Positions 50,001-62,379 of a DNA stretch of 64,000 nt are shown piece after piece. Where the stretch lies: contig CM068545.1 in the NCBI GenBank assembly GCA_035048495.1, positions 10,168,958 to 10,232,957 of the forward strand, read 5' to 3'. Made by a program: the position numbers and the translations under genes. Numbering within the stretch: the stretch's first letter is position 1; each line of letters begins with the position of its first letter. Source of the stretch: Euptelea pleiosperma (taxonomy: Eukaryota > Streptophyta > Magnoliopsida > Ranunculales > Eupteleaceae). A model generated the notes under the pieces. The model saw only the letters and a program-made list of their open reading frames with translations, made no database searches and was not told the origin of the DNA.

Positions 50001-53000
50001 CAATAAACAAACATTTGAAGTAAGGAAAGAAGGATCAACAGCGTATGCTACATGCTAATGCAGATATAAAAGACTGAAATCCTGAGCGACAAATATAAAC
50101 ATTTAAATGTTCATAAGCATATCTTAAGTACATAAAAGCCAAAAACAGTAGCCTTGTGGTAAAATGGAGTCACAACTACATAGACCAACTACAACCTACA
50201 GATCTGTTTTTTTATAATTTTATATTAAAAGACGCTTTTAATTATAAATTAAATTTTTGAATAAAAAAAAATAGATTATATGTAATTAACCTATTGATGT
50301 TCATATTTTTATTAAAAATTATATCTTATGGGTTGCCCATTACAATTCTCATTGCTTAGTAATTGATTAATTTCGATACATTATTATATTTATCAATAAA
50401 TTTTTGAAAAAGAACTGAAAAAATTATTGTTAATATTCCAGTTATGTTTCGTTTCGGTCCTTGTGAAAATAGAAATATTTCAGTACATTTAGTGGAAATG
50501 TCAAAATTTAATATCCAACATTTCCACTCAAATTCAATATAGAAATCTCCTACTATAAATAGAATGATAACAAACTATGAAATTAGCAGCTCCTAAAATA
50601 GAAATTAAAGAAATTTCAGTGTGGTTTCTGGTGGGTCCACCCATCAGTTGTACAGGCTGGAAAACAACCAATTAGTGGGATAAAACTGAAGTGGACCTAT
50701 CTAATGGGCTGGACATGTATGAAGAGGCCCATCAAGGGACTGACCCAAGGCCCATGGTTGGGAAGTTTTAGCCCACAGGCTAGCATGATCAGAATCTCCT
50801 TCAACTGCTATGGGTTTCTGAAGGATCCAAAATTCTTCTAAACAAGATCTATCGCTGGCTTTATTTTAAGCTCTTCTTAATGATCAGAAGGGGTGATCAC
50901 ATGAGCTAGCAGCTAACTACACCTTAAAGTAACTAAAGGCTATTTCCTATAAATCACCACTGGCTTACCATACTTGTGTTTTTTTATCATTCAATATCAT
51001 CATGTAATTCTCAAAAAATAGAATGCCCTGGTTTCTCAGGATAACTGAAAAGATCACAAATTAATTAATATCTTGTAAAAAGAACAACCATCAACATTTA
51101 TCTAGAATTACTTGGACGGAAACACGTATGGCAGTGTGGCCAGGGATATGAGGCTTCAGACAGGCAAACACATCTGTAAAAATTGAATATATACTTAAAT
51201 GCCAAAGTTCAATAATAAAGGATAGATAAAAAAAGCGCAGCCATACTAAGAAAATGTATTATAAAAAGAGAATCCCATAGTAGCTGTACAACCATGTTGG
51301 AATTTGCATCCATGTTCTTGTTCAATAGTCAGAATGTTAATCAATGTTCTTGATGAGAAAAGTAATAGAAGAAAGTTAAAATACAAATAAGTGCATGCAT
51401 TTAGTGCATTTCCAAATTAAGATAGCTAATATCATTCAGTTTCTACATCATGCAAAAATAAGTCCTAGAACTCCATCAAAAAGTTAGGATGAGAAAGGCC
51501 ATGTAGGAACCTGAGCCTGGGGATGTTCTTTCAGCAAAGAAAATGCCTGAAAAGCAGGTTTTGGCACTGAAGGGATGGGCACCACACTCTCGCTAGTAAC
51601 ACAAGCTTTAGTTTCTGAATATCCTGGCACAGATATGAGGGACTCTTGAACAACTGGGGAAGAGTTTCTGCAACCAGTAGCATTGGAGGGGAAATATACC
51701 CTGAAAACAACATTTTGTGCAACAAGGCAAGGTAGAACACTCAACAAGATATGCCCATGTTTTCTGATATGATCTTAAATATAGAACAAAAGGTTCATTA
51801 CTTACAAAACTCGAAAATAAATAACACTTGTCAAACCCTATTAGCAGATCATATGAAGGAGGTGGGATCCATACGACTCCAAACAATTTGCAACTTGTGT
51901 CCAAATACAAAGGCAGATTGTTCAAATTAGTTTTATTTATTTATTTTAGACTTGATTTAAAAATTGCCAGTCAAGTTGTGTCCCTTCTACATTAATAGTA
52001 CAGAAACAACTACAATCTGTGAAAGTATAAAGGTTCCTTTAAAAGGTAAAATAACCCAGATGCCGGAAACACAAAAGTCTATTGGTATGAGAATTAACAA
52101 AGCTGTTGGTTTCCAAAGATTGTCAGGAGCTGGCAAGGTCTACCATCAGTGAGCTTGAGAATTAACAAAGCTATTGGTTTCTAAAGAAACCAACGAGTTA
52201 CTAAACAGGCACAAGCTATAGAAAAATGAAAGAAAAGAGGTCACTAAAGCCACCAGAAATAAAGGAAGAAACCCATTAGTAAAAGTACCCTTGCAAAGAC
52301 TCAGATATATCATTCTACCTTTCTATCCTATCCAATCCTACTTGTACTGAAACAAGGACTCATATCACTCATTCTATGGCTGCAATCCTTGCATTCTTCT
52401 CTGCAGTTGTTACCTCTATACATAAAAGCTCGATAACACCATTGCAAACAATAGACACAAGTTCAGGTTCCTCTATATGCTTCTCTGGTACCCTTCTCTA
52501 TCATTTTCTCAAAAAAAAAAAAAAAAATTCTTTTTCCTCAATCTCCTCTCACACTTACTCAAAGAAATTTTGGACACTAGTTGTTTGTGGTCTTTTTCAA
52601 TATGTTTTTTCTGGTGTATTTGTTAATGATATTTATTCTGACAACACTTTAGCTCTAGTTTTGGTCAGGGTTCAATTTAGCAGATCAAAGGATTCATTTG
52701 CATCAGATGTGGAAGCCAATGGATTTTTCTTCTATTATTTATGTGTATTACTATTTCTTTTATACTGATATTTGGGATTGATTGTAGGAAATAGGAAGGT
52801 TTGAGAATGACAGAAACCTTATATTTGAATTGTCAAACAGCAACCACCAAGATACTTAAGATCAAGACCTCTCTTCCATAAAAATTCTCTTAAACACCTT
52901 TTTTTCATTTAATTTATATGCATATATACATACTTAGCGGACATACATACATAAATTAATATAGATTCAGTTGACTACTTTGATCGAGCCCAGGGTCCTC

Positions 53001-54605
53001 ATCCAAACAGCTAGGTAAGTTCCAGAGTTAATTTTTGAATACTGCATTAAACAAACATTATCCCACAAGAATCCTTTAAATAAGTCAACACCGAAATTGA
53101 ATACACTTATACGCAAGGTGAAGAAGAGTTCTTGCACTAAGACACAAACTATGCTTTACAGCCTTCCCTCTATCGGTTAGATATTGTCATGGAAGGAATA
53201 ACCAGCAGCAGATATTGTTGTTGATCGGCCCAACCTTCCCCGTATAGAAGTAGGTATAAAAAGAATAGTTCATATTAAATAGGTAATCAGAGATCAAACT
53301 CAAACAATTAAATTCTGTTGAACCTCAAGCTTGCTTGACACATCCGAGAAACCTTGACTAAAATACAATATTGAAGATACAATTATAAGCTGTCGAAATT
53401 CTGTCCTAATGACCAAGTTCACTCTAACCACCATGAGTATGAACCAGTTTTCTTAAATTACTTGGGCAAGTCTATTTTATCTACTTATCTACCTACAAAA
53501 TAAACTTGGCTGGCTGTAATTCTCAACCAGCACTTGTTGGTTTATATTGGAGTCCTGAACTGATCAAATGTGTACTTTCCTGGTTCCATGCCCAAAATAG
53601 TTGATGCCCATTCTTTATTTGTATGTAGTCAAACCAGGTGTTGGTTCCATCCCCACCTCATCAAACTTCAGATGCCATTAAAAAAAAAAAGTGGACCATA
53701 AGGTCATTGGTGGGGCCTGGTCCCCTAATTGCCACAATCAAAGATTATCTTTCAGAGCTACAACCTACAATACTTTTTTGGGCTCTACTTGAGACATTAC
53801 AGGTAATTCCACAACCAAATGATTGGATTTCAACAGAGATGGATCCATTAAGTGACATACACCCATGGGACGGTAAGTGGGCCAGATACAGAGGAAAGTG
53901 AACTGTGCGGACGACTACTTGCCTTGAAGATTGTTCTCTATCTTCATACTTTTTCTTCTGCCTTCAATTGCATTATTTAGTAGGACTTCATAATTTTGTA
54001 TAACAATTGTAGGGCCCACCTAAACCCAAATTGCACACTAAGAATGTAAGTGAAAGTTTTTATTTTTTTTAATCTTCCTAAGCGAAATCGTGATTTCAAA
54101 GAACAAATCAAAATCACATAGGGATATACAAAGATATCAAAGAGAATCAGATAACCAGTTGCAGAATTACAGAAAACTAAACGACGACCGAAAGGTTTTT
54201 CGAAGGAAATTACTTCTCCAGAGCATCTTTCAGGTCGGAAGTCGCCTCTTTGGCCTCTTCTAGAGTCGGAACTCCTCCGAAGATGACCCTAGGCATCGGA
54301 TGCATCGAATCTACGAACAGTTCTTCTTCATCACCGGCAAATTCCCATTCGTCGATCTCCCACGATGGCCTCTGAACTGACGCGGAAGCGTCGATCTTGC
54401 AATTCTGTGAAGAGAGCAAGACCGCAGATTTGCCATCTTCGATTGCCGGGGAGGAAACGATACCGGCGACAGGCCTGGAAGCCTTTCGAGAAGCGATGGT
54501 GACTGGGTGCTCAGGTAGAGGCACCGACGGAGCGCCTCGGAGGCCGCCATTAACGCCGAAACCAGCGACCTTCGCTGCAGCTCTCATGGCTCCTCCTCCT
54601 CCCAT
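47069..54605 (-). CDS. Plant protein of unknown function with C-terminal membrane anchor
   Basis: Four exons on the - strand, 54214-54605, 51511-51700, 47513-47606 and 47069-47421, join in consistent phases to give 342 residues. I recognise a conserved angiosperm family but know no function or name for it. The Gly-rich start (MGGGGAMRAAAKVAGFGV) precedes an acidic stretch (WEIDEWEFAGDEEELFVDS). RVIFGGVPTLEEAKEATSDL and DALEK-VYFPSN follow across the first junction. A middle block has PKPAFQAFSLLKEHPQAQ and NVWDAVMQNEKVMEFLEQQ. A hydrophobic helix, IGASFMALAVLAIMVVVL, ends the protein with KRG behind it, as in a tail-anchored protein with most of its length in the cytosol. The introns are long (about 2.5 kb and 3.9 kb) and carry repeats. 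The organelle cannot be told from the sequence. Confidence 0.86.
47607..51510. other. Long intron 2 of the - strand membrane-anchored gene
   Basis: Apart from the GATCC-rich element at 47990-48545, it is AT-rich DNA without a recognisable gene or intact transposon. Confidence 0.5.
47990..48545. mobile_element. GATCC-rich inverted element in intron 2
   Basis: The left end is CATGGTTCGAAGTCTCGGG and the right end reads in reverse AAGGATCAAAGTCTCGGGATC. GATCCAACTC and GATCGCCC-type motifs fill both ends, and a plain T-rich middle separates them. It is a larger relative of the element at 18366. No frame is meaningful. Confidence 0.5.
51701..54213. other. Intron 1 of the - strand membrane-anchored gene
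   Basis: AT-rich, with a + strand open frame of 130 codons (52376-52768) that encodes nothing recognisable and includes an A run. No transposon boundary was identified. Confidence 0.4.
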
Positions 54606-56384
54606 TTTGATCTCTGTGTGTGTTTTTGAAACCCTAGAAAGAAAGCTAAAGCCCAGATAGTATCAGACAACGAAGTGACGCTAAAGGAGAGATGCCAAAG
54701 CGACGGGCAAATTTGCTTGCTTCGGGAGGAAGAGATAAAAGTTTATTCGGTTAATTACTTTGCCGCGTGTCATTTAATATAGTATCTTAGGTAGGAGAAA
54801 AGATTCGCTGGCCCCGGGAGACTTCAGATTCCCCACCCAAAATGTTTGACACGTACCCTAATTCCTTAACCCAACCCGCGTTCAACCCTTGGTTTGTGGT
54901 TAACAAGGGGTACTTGTCAGACATTTTAGGAGGGGTAATTTAGTTTGAAGTTCTCCGGGCGAGCTAATTTTTTACCTCCTTCACTCACGACGTACAGGTT
55001 TGAACCAGAAATATATGCATCTTGACGAGAAAATATTTGCTGTCCCAGGGGACTTGATGTCGGAGAAATATAGTCTGCATACGTTTCCAGACTTAAAAAT
55101 AGGAAAACATTGTATTCACCGTTGAATGTTCTTGAAAAACGTGTTTTTAATTTTTTAAATCAAGACTTTTATAATCAAATATTATAAGAGTTTTGTTCTC
55201 ATATACGAAGAGATTATTCATATGTAATTTTTTTTTTGTAAGCGGATAATATATATAAAAAAAACACTACCAACACTCATCCATTGCTATCCATTCTTGT
55301 CTCGCAAAATAATTTCTTTTAACCATAATTTCATATACAACTTGTTATTACGTGAGTGTATATATATATGAGCCCAAACATACTCCATTTACAATATGTA
55401 ATGTCTTTTGGTTTTGTCGTTAGTGCGTTTATTTTTAGTCGCATATCGAAAAGAGTAAAAAGTTTGGTTGAGGGGATATATAGCATTCATTCTCTATTCA
55501 AGTGTATGAAGTGCATAATAGTATAGAAATTTAATCCAGTATAACGAGGTGGTGTGTCGCGAACGAAAAAGGTGATTTGGCGTTTGGGGCCTTTTGGGGG
55601 TTTTATGAGTACGCATCATTGCGAGGAGCGTTAAGAGCCTTTGATTTTTTATTAGATGATTGATGAACAATCGTAAGGAATGGTTTATCAAAAGGACACG
55701 ATCATATGGATTTCTAATCAATGGTTAATATGGTCCAATGGATGCATCTTATCGCATAATTGATGTGGACTGCTTCTATAAGATCTTATAGATCTAATGA
55801 TTCGCGTACATAACCATTGAGAATGGACTCAGATTTGCTTAGAATTGATTTAGACTACATGATCAATTCATGTCTCTTGCAAATAAACACTATTTGATTT
55901 GTAAAAGAGATAGCTTTGTCCAAAACAAAAAGAAGCAATTGGAATTTTAAATTCGTACACAAAAGACAAGTATTTTGGGCACAAATTTTCTCCATTGATC
56001 TCTCTTCTTTGTTTTTCTATACTTTTTGCAATTTTAAGAAGTTTAATTTGCATTCAAGAGAATTGTTTATATGATTAAAAGTTCGTTAGAAACACAAATT
56101 TAGAGTGTTGCTTTTCTATGAGACTGTTGAATCCTAAGAGACAGACACATGTAGATCTATCAACACCAATCAAGGGTGAATTTTGTCTTTAAGACTTTGT
56201 GATTACACAAGCCTCAATTACATATAAGTTTATCTGTTATTTATAATTTCGTCATTCTGATTCTTTATTTGTTTTAATTCCTTAGTTGAATCATCTCTCA
56301 TCTTCTCATTTTTTTTCTATTAAACCATCTGATATTGTTTCTCTAAAATTGATTGTTTCCAACAATCACAACATTGAAGATATA
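54606..56384. other. Upstream region of the - strand gene and spacer
   Basis: The first 150 bases should hold the promoter of the gene starting at 54605. I saw no clear TATA box. The remainder is AT-rich and without a gene. Confidence 0.4.
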
Positions 56385-56625
56385 GCCTGATAATGATTTC
56401 TAACCTTTGGTTCTGAGTACCATAAATGTTCAAAATGCACGATTAAAAATAAACCATGGAAAAGATTCTAAACAAATGGATAGAAATTAATTACTAGGTT
56501 GAATTCTGGTATTTAAGTCCATCTAGGGATGAGCTAAACATCAATATGGTCAGTGGTGATCTCTAATAGTATGCCATGTCACGTGGCTCATACTATGGTC
56601 CATCATCATCGTTGATGAGGCCCCT
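56385..56625. mobile_element. Family A MITE, partial
   Basis: GCCTGATAATGATTTCTAAC and the inverted GATGAGCTAAACATCAATAT, then CACGTGGCTCATACTATGG and CATCATCGTTGATGAGG. The left terminus is missing. Confidence 0.5.
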
Positions 56626-57779
56626 ACAATCACTCACATCCAATACACGTGCCAGATTTCACATGCTGGTTTTTAGCCTAGAAAATCTCTTAAAGGGGCC
56701 ATTTTATGGTGGGTCCAATGCCATATCCATGAGACAATAAGTGTTTAACAACCGTTTGTGTACTTAGATTTCACATGCTAAACTAGTGAATACATGCATG
56801 GTCAAAAAATATCAGTGTTGCAAACAAACAATGACAACCTTAAAAGAAGAGAAAAACAATCACTTGCACAAGAATACACACATTTAAGTACGCAGTTAAC
56901 TACTAAGGGCTATGTCCATGGGTGACGATCGTGAACTGAAAAAATTGAGTGAGGGGCATTGCTTTTGAACCCCTTAATGTCAAGGGACAGGGTAACACTT
57001 CAAACAGTATTGGGAGCTAAGGTCTCAGCGAACAGAGGTCCCTAGTGTGGTTAGAACGTGAACATTATGCGAGCCCACATACAATAATGATAGAATTCGA
57101 GACACCCAATCTGCATACCACTGCCGTTGGTACCAAACATGCTTTGATCTTGTGCTGCATAAGGACCCCATTGCAACCACCACCACAAAATATTTATAAA
57201 TTCATCAAGCATACGACCATTGTCGCTGATTGATTATGACCACTTTGACACATCACGATGACCGTTGCCGACAACAAACAAAAAATGCACATAAACATGG
57301 TACGATCTATAAACATGATGCTTAATCTACCTTATCTTCGTATATCAATCGTCATTTCTCTCTAAATGCATGTCGTTGCATCCTACACACATGAACCATC
57401 TTATATACCCATCGGCGCCCTTTTTCTCGTCTTACAACTACCACCTCTGTCTCAGTGAGACCTCCTCTGTCTCAGTCGTCTTACACCCACGACTGAATTA
57501 TTGTTGTCCCGTTAGTTCATTAGTCATGGGCCTTGATCGCTGCTCCAACGCAACAACACAATTAACCATTGCCCCATTATCATTAATCATGGTCCCACAT
57601 CACGATGAAATCATCCTCTCATGCTAATCATCAAGAGCCATATCCTCCCATATGAATTAGCTACCACAAAATGGATGTCCTACACCCCTTAATGGCATGT
57701 TTCCGTCTTACAGCCTTCGTCTCGTTGAGACCAAATGCAAGGAGTCCGCCATTGCTCGATGACGCGTTGAGCCTGAAAA
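56626..57779. other. Spacer without recognised gene
   Basis: The part from 57040 to 57700 is richer in C, with many CAT/CCA triplets, and holds short frames on the + strand (57045-57233, 57370-57627). None resembles a known protein. Confidence 0.4.
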
Positions 57780-58140
57780 ATTTTAGATGCAGAGGGCTTA
57801 GGATAAAGTCAAGGCAGAGGGCTCTCATGGGTCGTGGTATACATGGCTAAATTTTTATGGGGCCTACTAGCCCACCCCTTGGTGGATATGCATACGAAAA
57901 ATCAGTCTGATTGGTTTTCTCTAGCCACCCCTTTGAGCACTTTTTAAGGATTGTAGCCGTTGGATTCAAGCATTTGTTGTATATTTTTGGGTACTTAATC
58001 CAACTGATAGAATTATCAAACAAGCTGATTTTTGGTATGTATATCCAGTAAGGGGTGGGCTAAACATCCATGTGGTTAGTGGGCCCAAAAAAATTAGCTA
58101 TGCAGGCCACGAGAGCCATCTGCATCGACTGTATCTAAAC
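57780..58140. mobile_element. Family B MITE
   Basis: Left: GGGGCCTACTAGCCCACCCC and AATCAGTCTGATTGGTTTTC. Right in reverse: AGGGGTGGGCTAAACATCCA, then GTGGGCCCAAAAAAATTAGC. The CACGAGAGCCATCTGCATC tail matches other family B copies. Confidence 0.6.
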
Positions 58141-58349
58141 TCCATTCTAGATGTTCCTACATACTAAAAAATCAGCCTGAAATTGAATCAGAGTAAATCA
58201 TGCATCTTATAGTCGCCGAACCATCTCCCCACATCATCGATCACCATCCATCACCAAATGTAAATCGTGCATCTCGTAGCAGCCCATGTCCTCCCATCAT
58301 CCCGTTAAATGCAACACCAAAATAAGTTGAATTTTGGGAGGACATTGGC

Positions 58350-58905
58350 TATGATTTTATTTGGCAACACCAAAATAAGTTATTTTTAACTTTCAAAAGC
58401 AAAAAAGTTGAAAAGTTTGTTTGGGTATTCATCCTAGAATTGCTTCTTAAAAGTCAAAAACTTACTTTTTGTGGAAGCAAATATTTTTTGCTTCTTGCTT
58501 CTGGTGGAAGCAAAAGTCAAAAAGAATTTGCCGAACTTACACTTTTAATTTTAAGTTAATCTTTCTAAATGTCAATTTTATCCTTGTAAACTTTACATTA
58601 TTAAGTGTGGATAGACCATCCCTTTTCTGAAAAAATAATTACCCATAAAATGACTCACTTGGTGCGTCGTTTATTACAGACCATTTATAATTAAAAAATT
58701 TTAAAAAAATAACATATGTGATATTGATTTATTAGAATATAATATGTATATAAAATTATAAGAAAATGACTTTTTGGCATAATTCATGCCAAACTAACTT
58801 TTTCACTTTTTGACTTATATGTCGGTGTTTCACCAAACAAACTTTTGCTTCTAGGTGACAACTTTTAAATTCAGCAACTTCACTGGTTTGCCAAACGGGC
58901 CTTAA
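58350..58905. mobile_element. hAT-like MITE with GTTTGGCAAACC end
   Basis: The right end in reverse reads GGCCCGTTTGGCAAACCAG. The left end has TTTATTTGGCAACACC. Inner arms share AAAGTTTGTTTGG and a GAAGCAAAAGT motif. There is no frame. Target-site duplication was not found. Confidence 0.35.
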
Positions 58906-59199
58906 ACATCTCTCCTCTCAGTCATTCTAATAAGTTAATTTAATCTTAATAGGAAGATCACTTATTTCATTGGGATATGTCTCGAATCTCCACAACACTC
59001 CATAAATGTTGGGCTCTTCATTGTTTCCAACTTATCCAGTTCAAAAACAGCGATAAGCCTTTTCCAAACTAAACCATAACCACAAATTAAAACATTATTC
59101 ATCATTTTCTTTTGATAAATACATTATTCATCATCTTACACGTACAATCTCATTTTTGCAGTTCTTCATCCTTCGGTTCGGGTGGGGCTGAGCAAACAG

Positions 59200-59290
59200 T
59201 TGGTCAGAGTCGTCTTATTTTGGTATGAATATCTAGTAAGGGGTGGGCTAAACATCCATGCGGCCAGGCAGAGCTAAGTAATAAAAATGT
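59200..59290. mobile_element. Family B MITE right arm
   Basis: A solo arm: TTTTGGTATGAATATCTAGT, GGGGTGGGCTAAACATCCAT, then GCGGCCAGGCAGAGC. Confidence 0.45.
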
Positions 59291-59765
59291 CTCTACCTGA
59301 TGCCAAATGGGTCAGGTCTACCTCGTTACATCACGATCCAAAAGAAAAAAAAAAAAAGGAGAGCTCGCTCACGTGATCCGAGCCTTTACACGATAACCCA
59401 TGCACCTTAAACTCAACCGTGATTAGCTTTTTGACGTTGGTGTACGTGTGGCGGCAGGAGTTTCTTTCCCAAGTTCGTCAAATGTTGGCTTGAGTGGACG
59501 AATATTGCTGTCTCGGATGACGTTTTCCCCAGGTCTACATCGTTGGATGGTCCAGGGATACTCAATATACGAATCTCGATGACATTGTAACAGTAAAGCC
59601 CTGGAGATAACGTTCACGGCATCCTTACATCTCCTTCACGTGTTCCAACTTCGACCCAAAAGCAAAAGAAAGCAATCACGTTCCGACAAAATAAGGTATA
59701 GCTTGTATTACAACCCCACCCACCCACCACTCAGCACACAGCCATTGATCATGGGACTGTGAAAC

Positions 59766-59946
59766 GAGTAAAACTTCTATCACACGAAATTGTAAATCAC
59801 ACAAAACACAGCCAATGAGTTCTCGGCACGTACACAAGTGCTTTTGCAACGTACCCATGTGCTTTTGCTTTTTAGGTGTACGTGCCGAGAACTCATTGGC
59901 TGTGTTTTGTGTGATTTGCAATCCCATTGTGACACAAGTTTTACTC
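59766..59946. mobile_element. 181-bp near-perfect hairpin MITE
   Basis: Both ends begin GAGTAAAACTT as in the 405-bp family A copy. Nearly identical 9-bp flanks, CTGTGAAAC (59757-59765) and TTGTGAAAC (59947-59955), mark the insertion. A stem of about 40 bp containing ACACAGCCAATGAGTTCTCG matches perfectly with its reverse copy (CGAGAACTCATTGGCTGTGT) across a loop near 59845-59870. No frame. Confidence 0.75.
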
Positions 59947-60754
59947 TTGTGAAACAACTCAAACAAGTCAAAGCTTCTTTGGAAAAATCACCTTCGTAAA
60001 ATGACTTCTATTACCCTTATCTTATTTACAAATGACGGGACTAAATACACATTAAGTCCCCAAAACTATCAGGCCAACATAGTCATTTTGTACCATTCAT
60101 GAGCTTCCGTTCCTTCGTGAACAAAGTTCTAAGTAACTTCTAAGAATAAAAAAAAAGTAAATGACAACTTTGCATCTACTGCTCTCCAGCTGTGATCACA
60201 GCCGTCAGCCGCGTTAATCATTAACGTTGGTCATTCTCCCACAATCAAATTGCAACCGCACATCAACTTCAATATCTTCATGATTAATCTGCCTTTTACG
60301 ATAGAGAGAGTGATTAAAAGATACCCTGTTAACAGGAGTATAGACGACGATGAAGCTCTCTCTACCCCTTGTCAGAGTCACATGCCCAGTCTTATCGATC
60401 GGGCCGTCTCTTTTGTTAGTCCTGATTAATAGGGCCATTTCCCACACAATAAGTGGGCCACCTAACATCTGAAGCCTGAAGAGCAATATCCAACTGTGTA
60501 TGCTATAACAAGCATCAACTCCAATACTTCAAGAATGTACCATATACTCCTCCTAAATAAAACGAGACGCGTGTGCTTCTGTAATCTGTACCGTAATCAA
60601 GGAATCCAGTTGTAGTCCTCTGTCACTTTCTCACCTCACCCAGCTGTCTCGCTGCTTCACACTTTGAGCATTGGGCTTAATTGAAAGAGAAAACAATAGG
60701 GAGGGGTTCTCAGAATTTTTTGTTTTTTTGTTGAACTTGCCACATTTCATCAAG

Positions 60755-60950
60755 TCGAGCAGTGATCCTGAGTAGCCCTATAAGGACTTATTCTAGCCGT
60801 TGGATTTAAGTATTTTTTGAATACTAAATCCAACGGATATAAATTATCAATCAAGATGATTTTTAATGTGCATATCCTAAAAGGAGCGGGCTAAATATCC
60901 AAGTGATCAGTGGACCCAGAAAAATGGTCTACGTAGGGTCTGCGAAAATA
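60755..60950. mobile_element. Family B MITE
   Basis: TTCTAGCCGTTGGATTTAAG and its inverted copy AATCCAACGGATATAAATTA, then GAGCGGGCTAAATATCCAAG and GTGGACCCAGAAAAATGG. Confidence 0.55.
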
Positions 60951-61237
60951 AGGTTGGTCTGATTTTGGAGTTCTAATGGTAATGGTTTGATTACAAAAAA
61001 AGAAAAAGAAAATAAGTTTGGTTCAAAAAAAAACTCTGTCCACTCGCCCAAAACATACTTTAGCCAAATACCAAGAACCCCCTCCCCGTTATATAATTGC
61101 GAAAAGACCCAAAAAGCAAGAAACCTGGAATCTTCCTTTACCACGCGCATCCCGTTGGCCTTCTTGACTTCAAAATTGTAAAAGAAAAAGAAAGTAAACG
61201 GCACCGAGACCTCCCCAAAACTTTACTCTATGTAAGT

Positions 61238-61247
61238 CTATATAACC
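61238..61247 (+). promoter_or_regulatory. TATA box of the small membrane-protein gene
   Basis: CTATATAACC is 75 bases upstream of the ATG at 61313 and matches the plant TATA consensus well. Confidence 0.65.
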
Positions 61248-61312
61248 AACCACACTGACACACACACACGCATACACCTTGGGATTCCTGTATCAAAGAG
61301 AGCAGAAGTGGT

Positions 61313-61675
61313 ATGGCTCGATCACTTCTTCTCTGTTTGATTTTATCTGAGATCTTCATGGTCCTAGCAATGGCTCATGGAACCGAAGCTTCTGAATCGA
61401 ATCTACCTAAGGTTGGGACCGGGGTCGAGCCACAACGCCAGAGCGTTGGTATTGCGGAACCACCTGATTCGATTACAGCATCATCCGAAGATGAGTCAGA
61501 GTCGGAAATCGCGGAAGCACCGGAGAACAGACGGATGGGAAAGCATCATCACCATCATTCGTCGGAAGTCGCCGGTGGAGGTGTGATCATTGGGGGTCTT
61601 GCGACCGCCACTTTTTTTGCGATTTTTTGCTATATTCGTGTTACGAGAAGAAGGAATTCAGAGGGCAAGGTCTGA
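61313..61675 (+). CDS. Small single-pass membrane protein, function unknown
   Basis: An intronless 120-residue protein. A signal peptide covers about 1-26 (MARSLLLCLILSEIFMVLAM). The exported part, about 27-85, is acidic and Ser-rich (SEDESESEIAEAPE) and ends in a run of five His after MGK. A helix at about 88-110, GGGVIIGGLATATFFAIFCY, then IRVTRRR, predicts a type I membrane protein with a short basic cytosolic tail. The VAGGGVIIGGLATATF stretch resembles small uncharacterised plant transmembrane proteins. I know of no assigned role. The ATG is the first in frame and follows a TATA box at a normal distance. Confidence 0.8.
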   Translation: MARSLLLCLILSEIFMVLAMAHGTEASESNLPKVGTGVEPQRQSVGIAEPPDSITASSEDESESEIAEAPENRRMGKHHHHHSSEVAGGGVIIGGLATATFFAIFCYIRVTRRRNSEGKV

Positions 61676-62089
61676 ATTTTTGGCCTTTTCATTAAAAAGT
61701 GAGTCCTCAGATTTTTTTTCATTAGCAAAAATCTGAGCAGTCAATTTTTATTTAATTATTCTTTTGTGAATGATATATATTTCTTTTCGTAAGCTGGATT
61801 TTGGGCTTGGCTTGTTAATGTAAAATGCAAGTAAGGGTTGTAAAGAAGTACATATTAAGAGTTTAAGAGAATGGTTCTTTGATCTTTGTTTTGTTTGTTT
61901 TTATCATGTTTGTGAGTGGATTTTTCTCTTTTTCTTCTAATTGGCTCACTGATTCATCAATCTATACCGTTCACTTCTGCTCATCACGTGTTGGATATTT
62001 CGATGGCTGATGCCCAAATAATTCTGCTAATCAGGTTATCGTAAAGATCCGATACTTTTGCTGTCCTCCTGGACAAACTTCTCCTCCCA

Positions 62090-62350
62090 AAATGCCACAT
62101 GGCAAATTCGGGCTGACTGACGCGTGGATGTTTGGCCAACCTCTACCCTCCAAAATCAGCGTGATTGGTGGAATCCATCATGCTAGAAATCATACCTAAG
62201 GAAAATTGCTCCAAAGCAATAGAAACCAACAAAGCCGATTTTTGGTTTGTAGGTCCACGGTCCACCAAGGCTTTAGAGAAAATTTTGATTGGTTTTTATC
62301 CGGCGTTCGGGCCGCACCTAAGAAACCCCGCGTGGCACACTCTTAGTTAT
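62090..62350. mobile_element. Family A MITE, degenerate
   Basis: GTGGATGTTTGGCCAACCTC and AAAATCAGCGTGATTGGTGG face GATTTTTGGTTTGTAGGTCC and GCGTGGCACACTCTTAG. An A-rich middle separates them. Confidence 0.5.
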
Positions 62351-62379
62351 CATCAATGTCTTTCTTAAGATTCAAATCA

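Noticed and set aside
52376..52768. 130-codon + strand frame in an intron
   Set aside because: It contains an A run read as a Lys run and low-complexity Ser/Phe stretches, with no recognisable domain.
57045..57627. Two + strand frames in C-rich spacer
   Set aside because: No family resemblance and no splice or promoter support.
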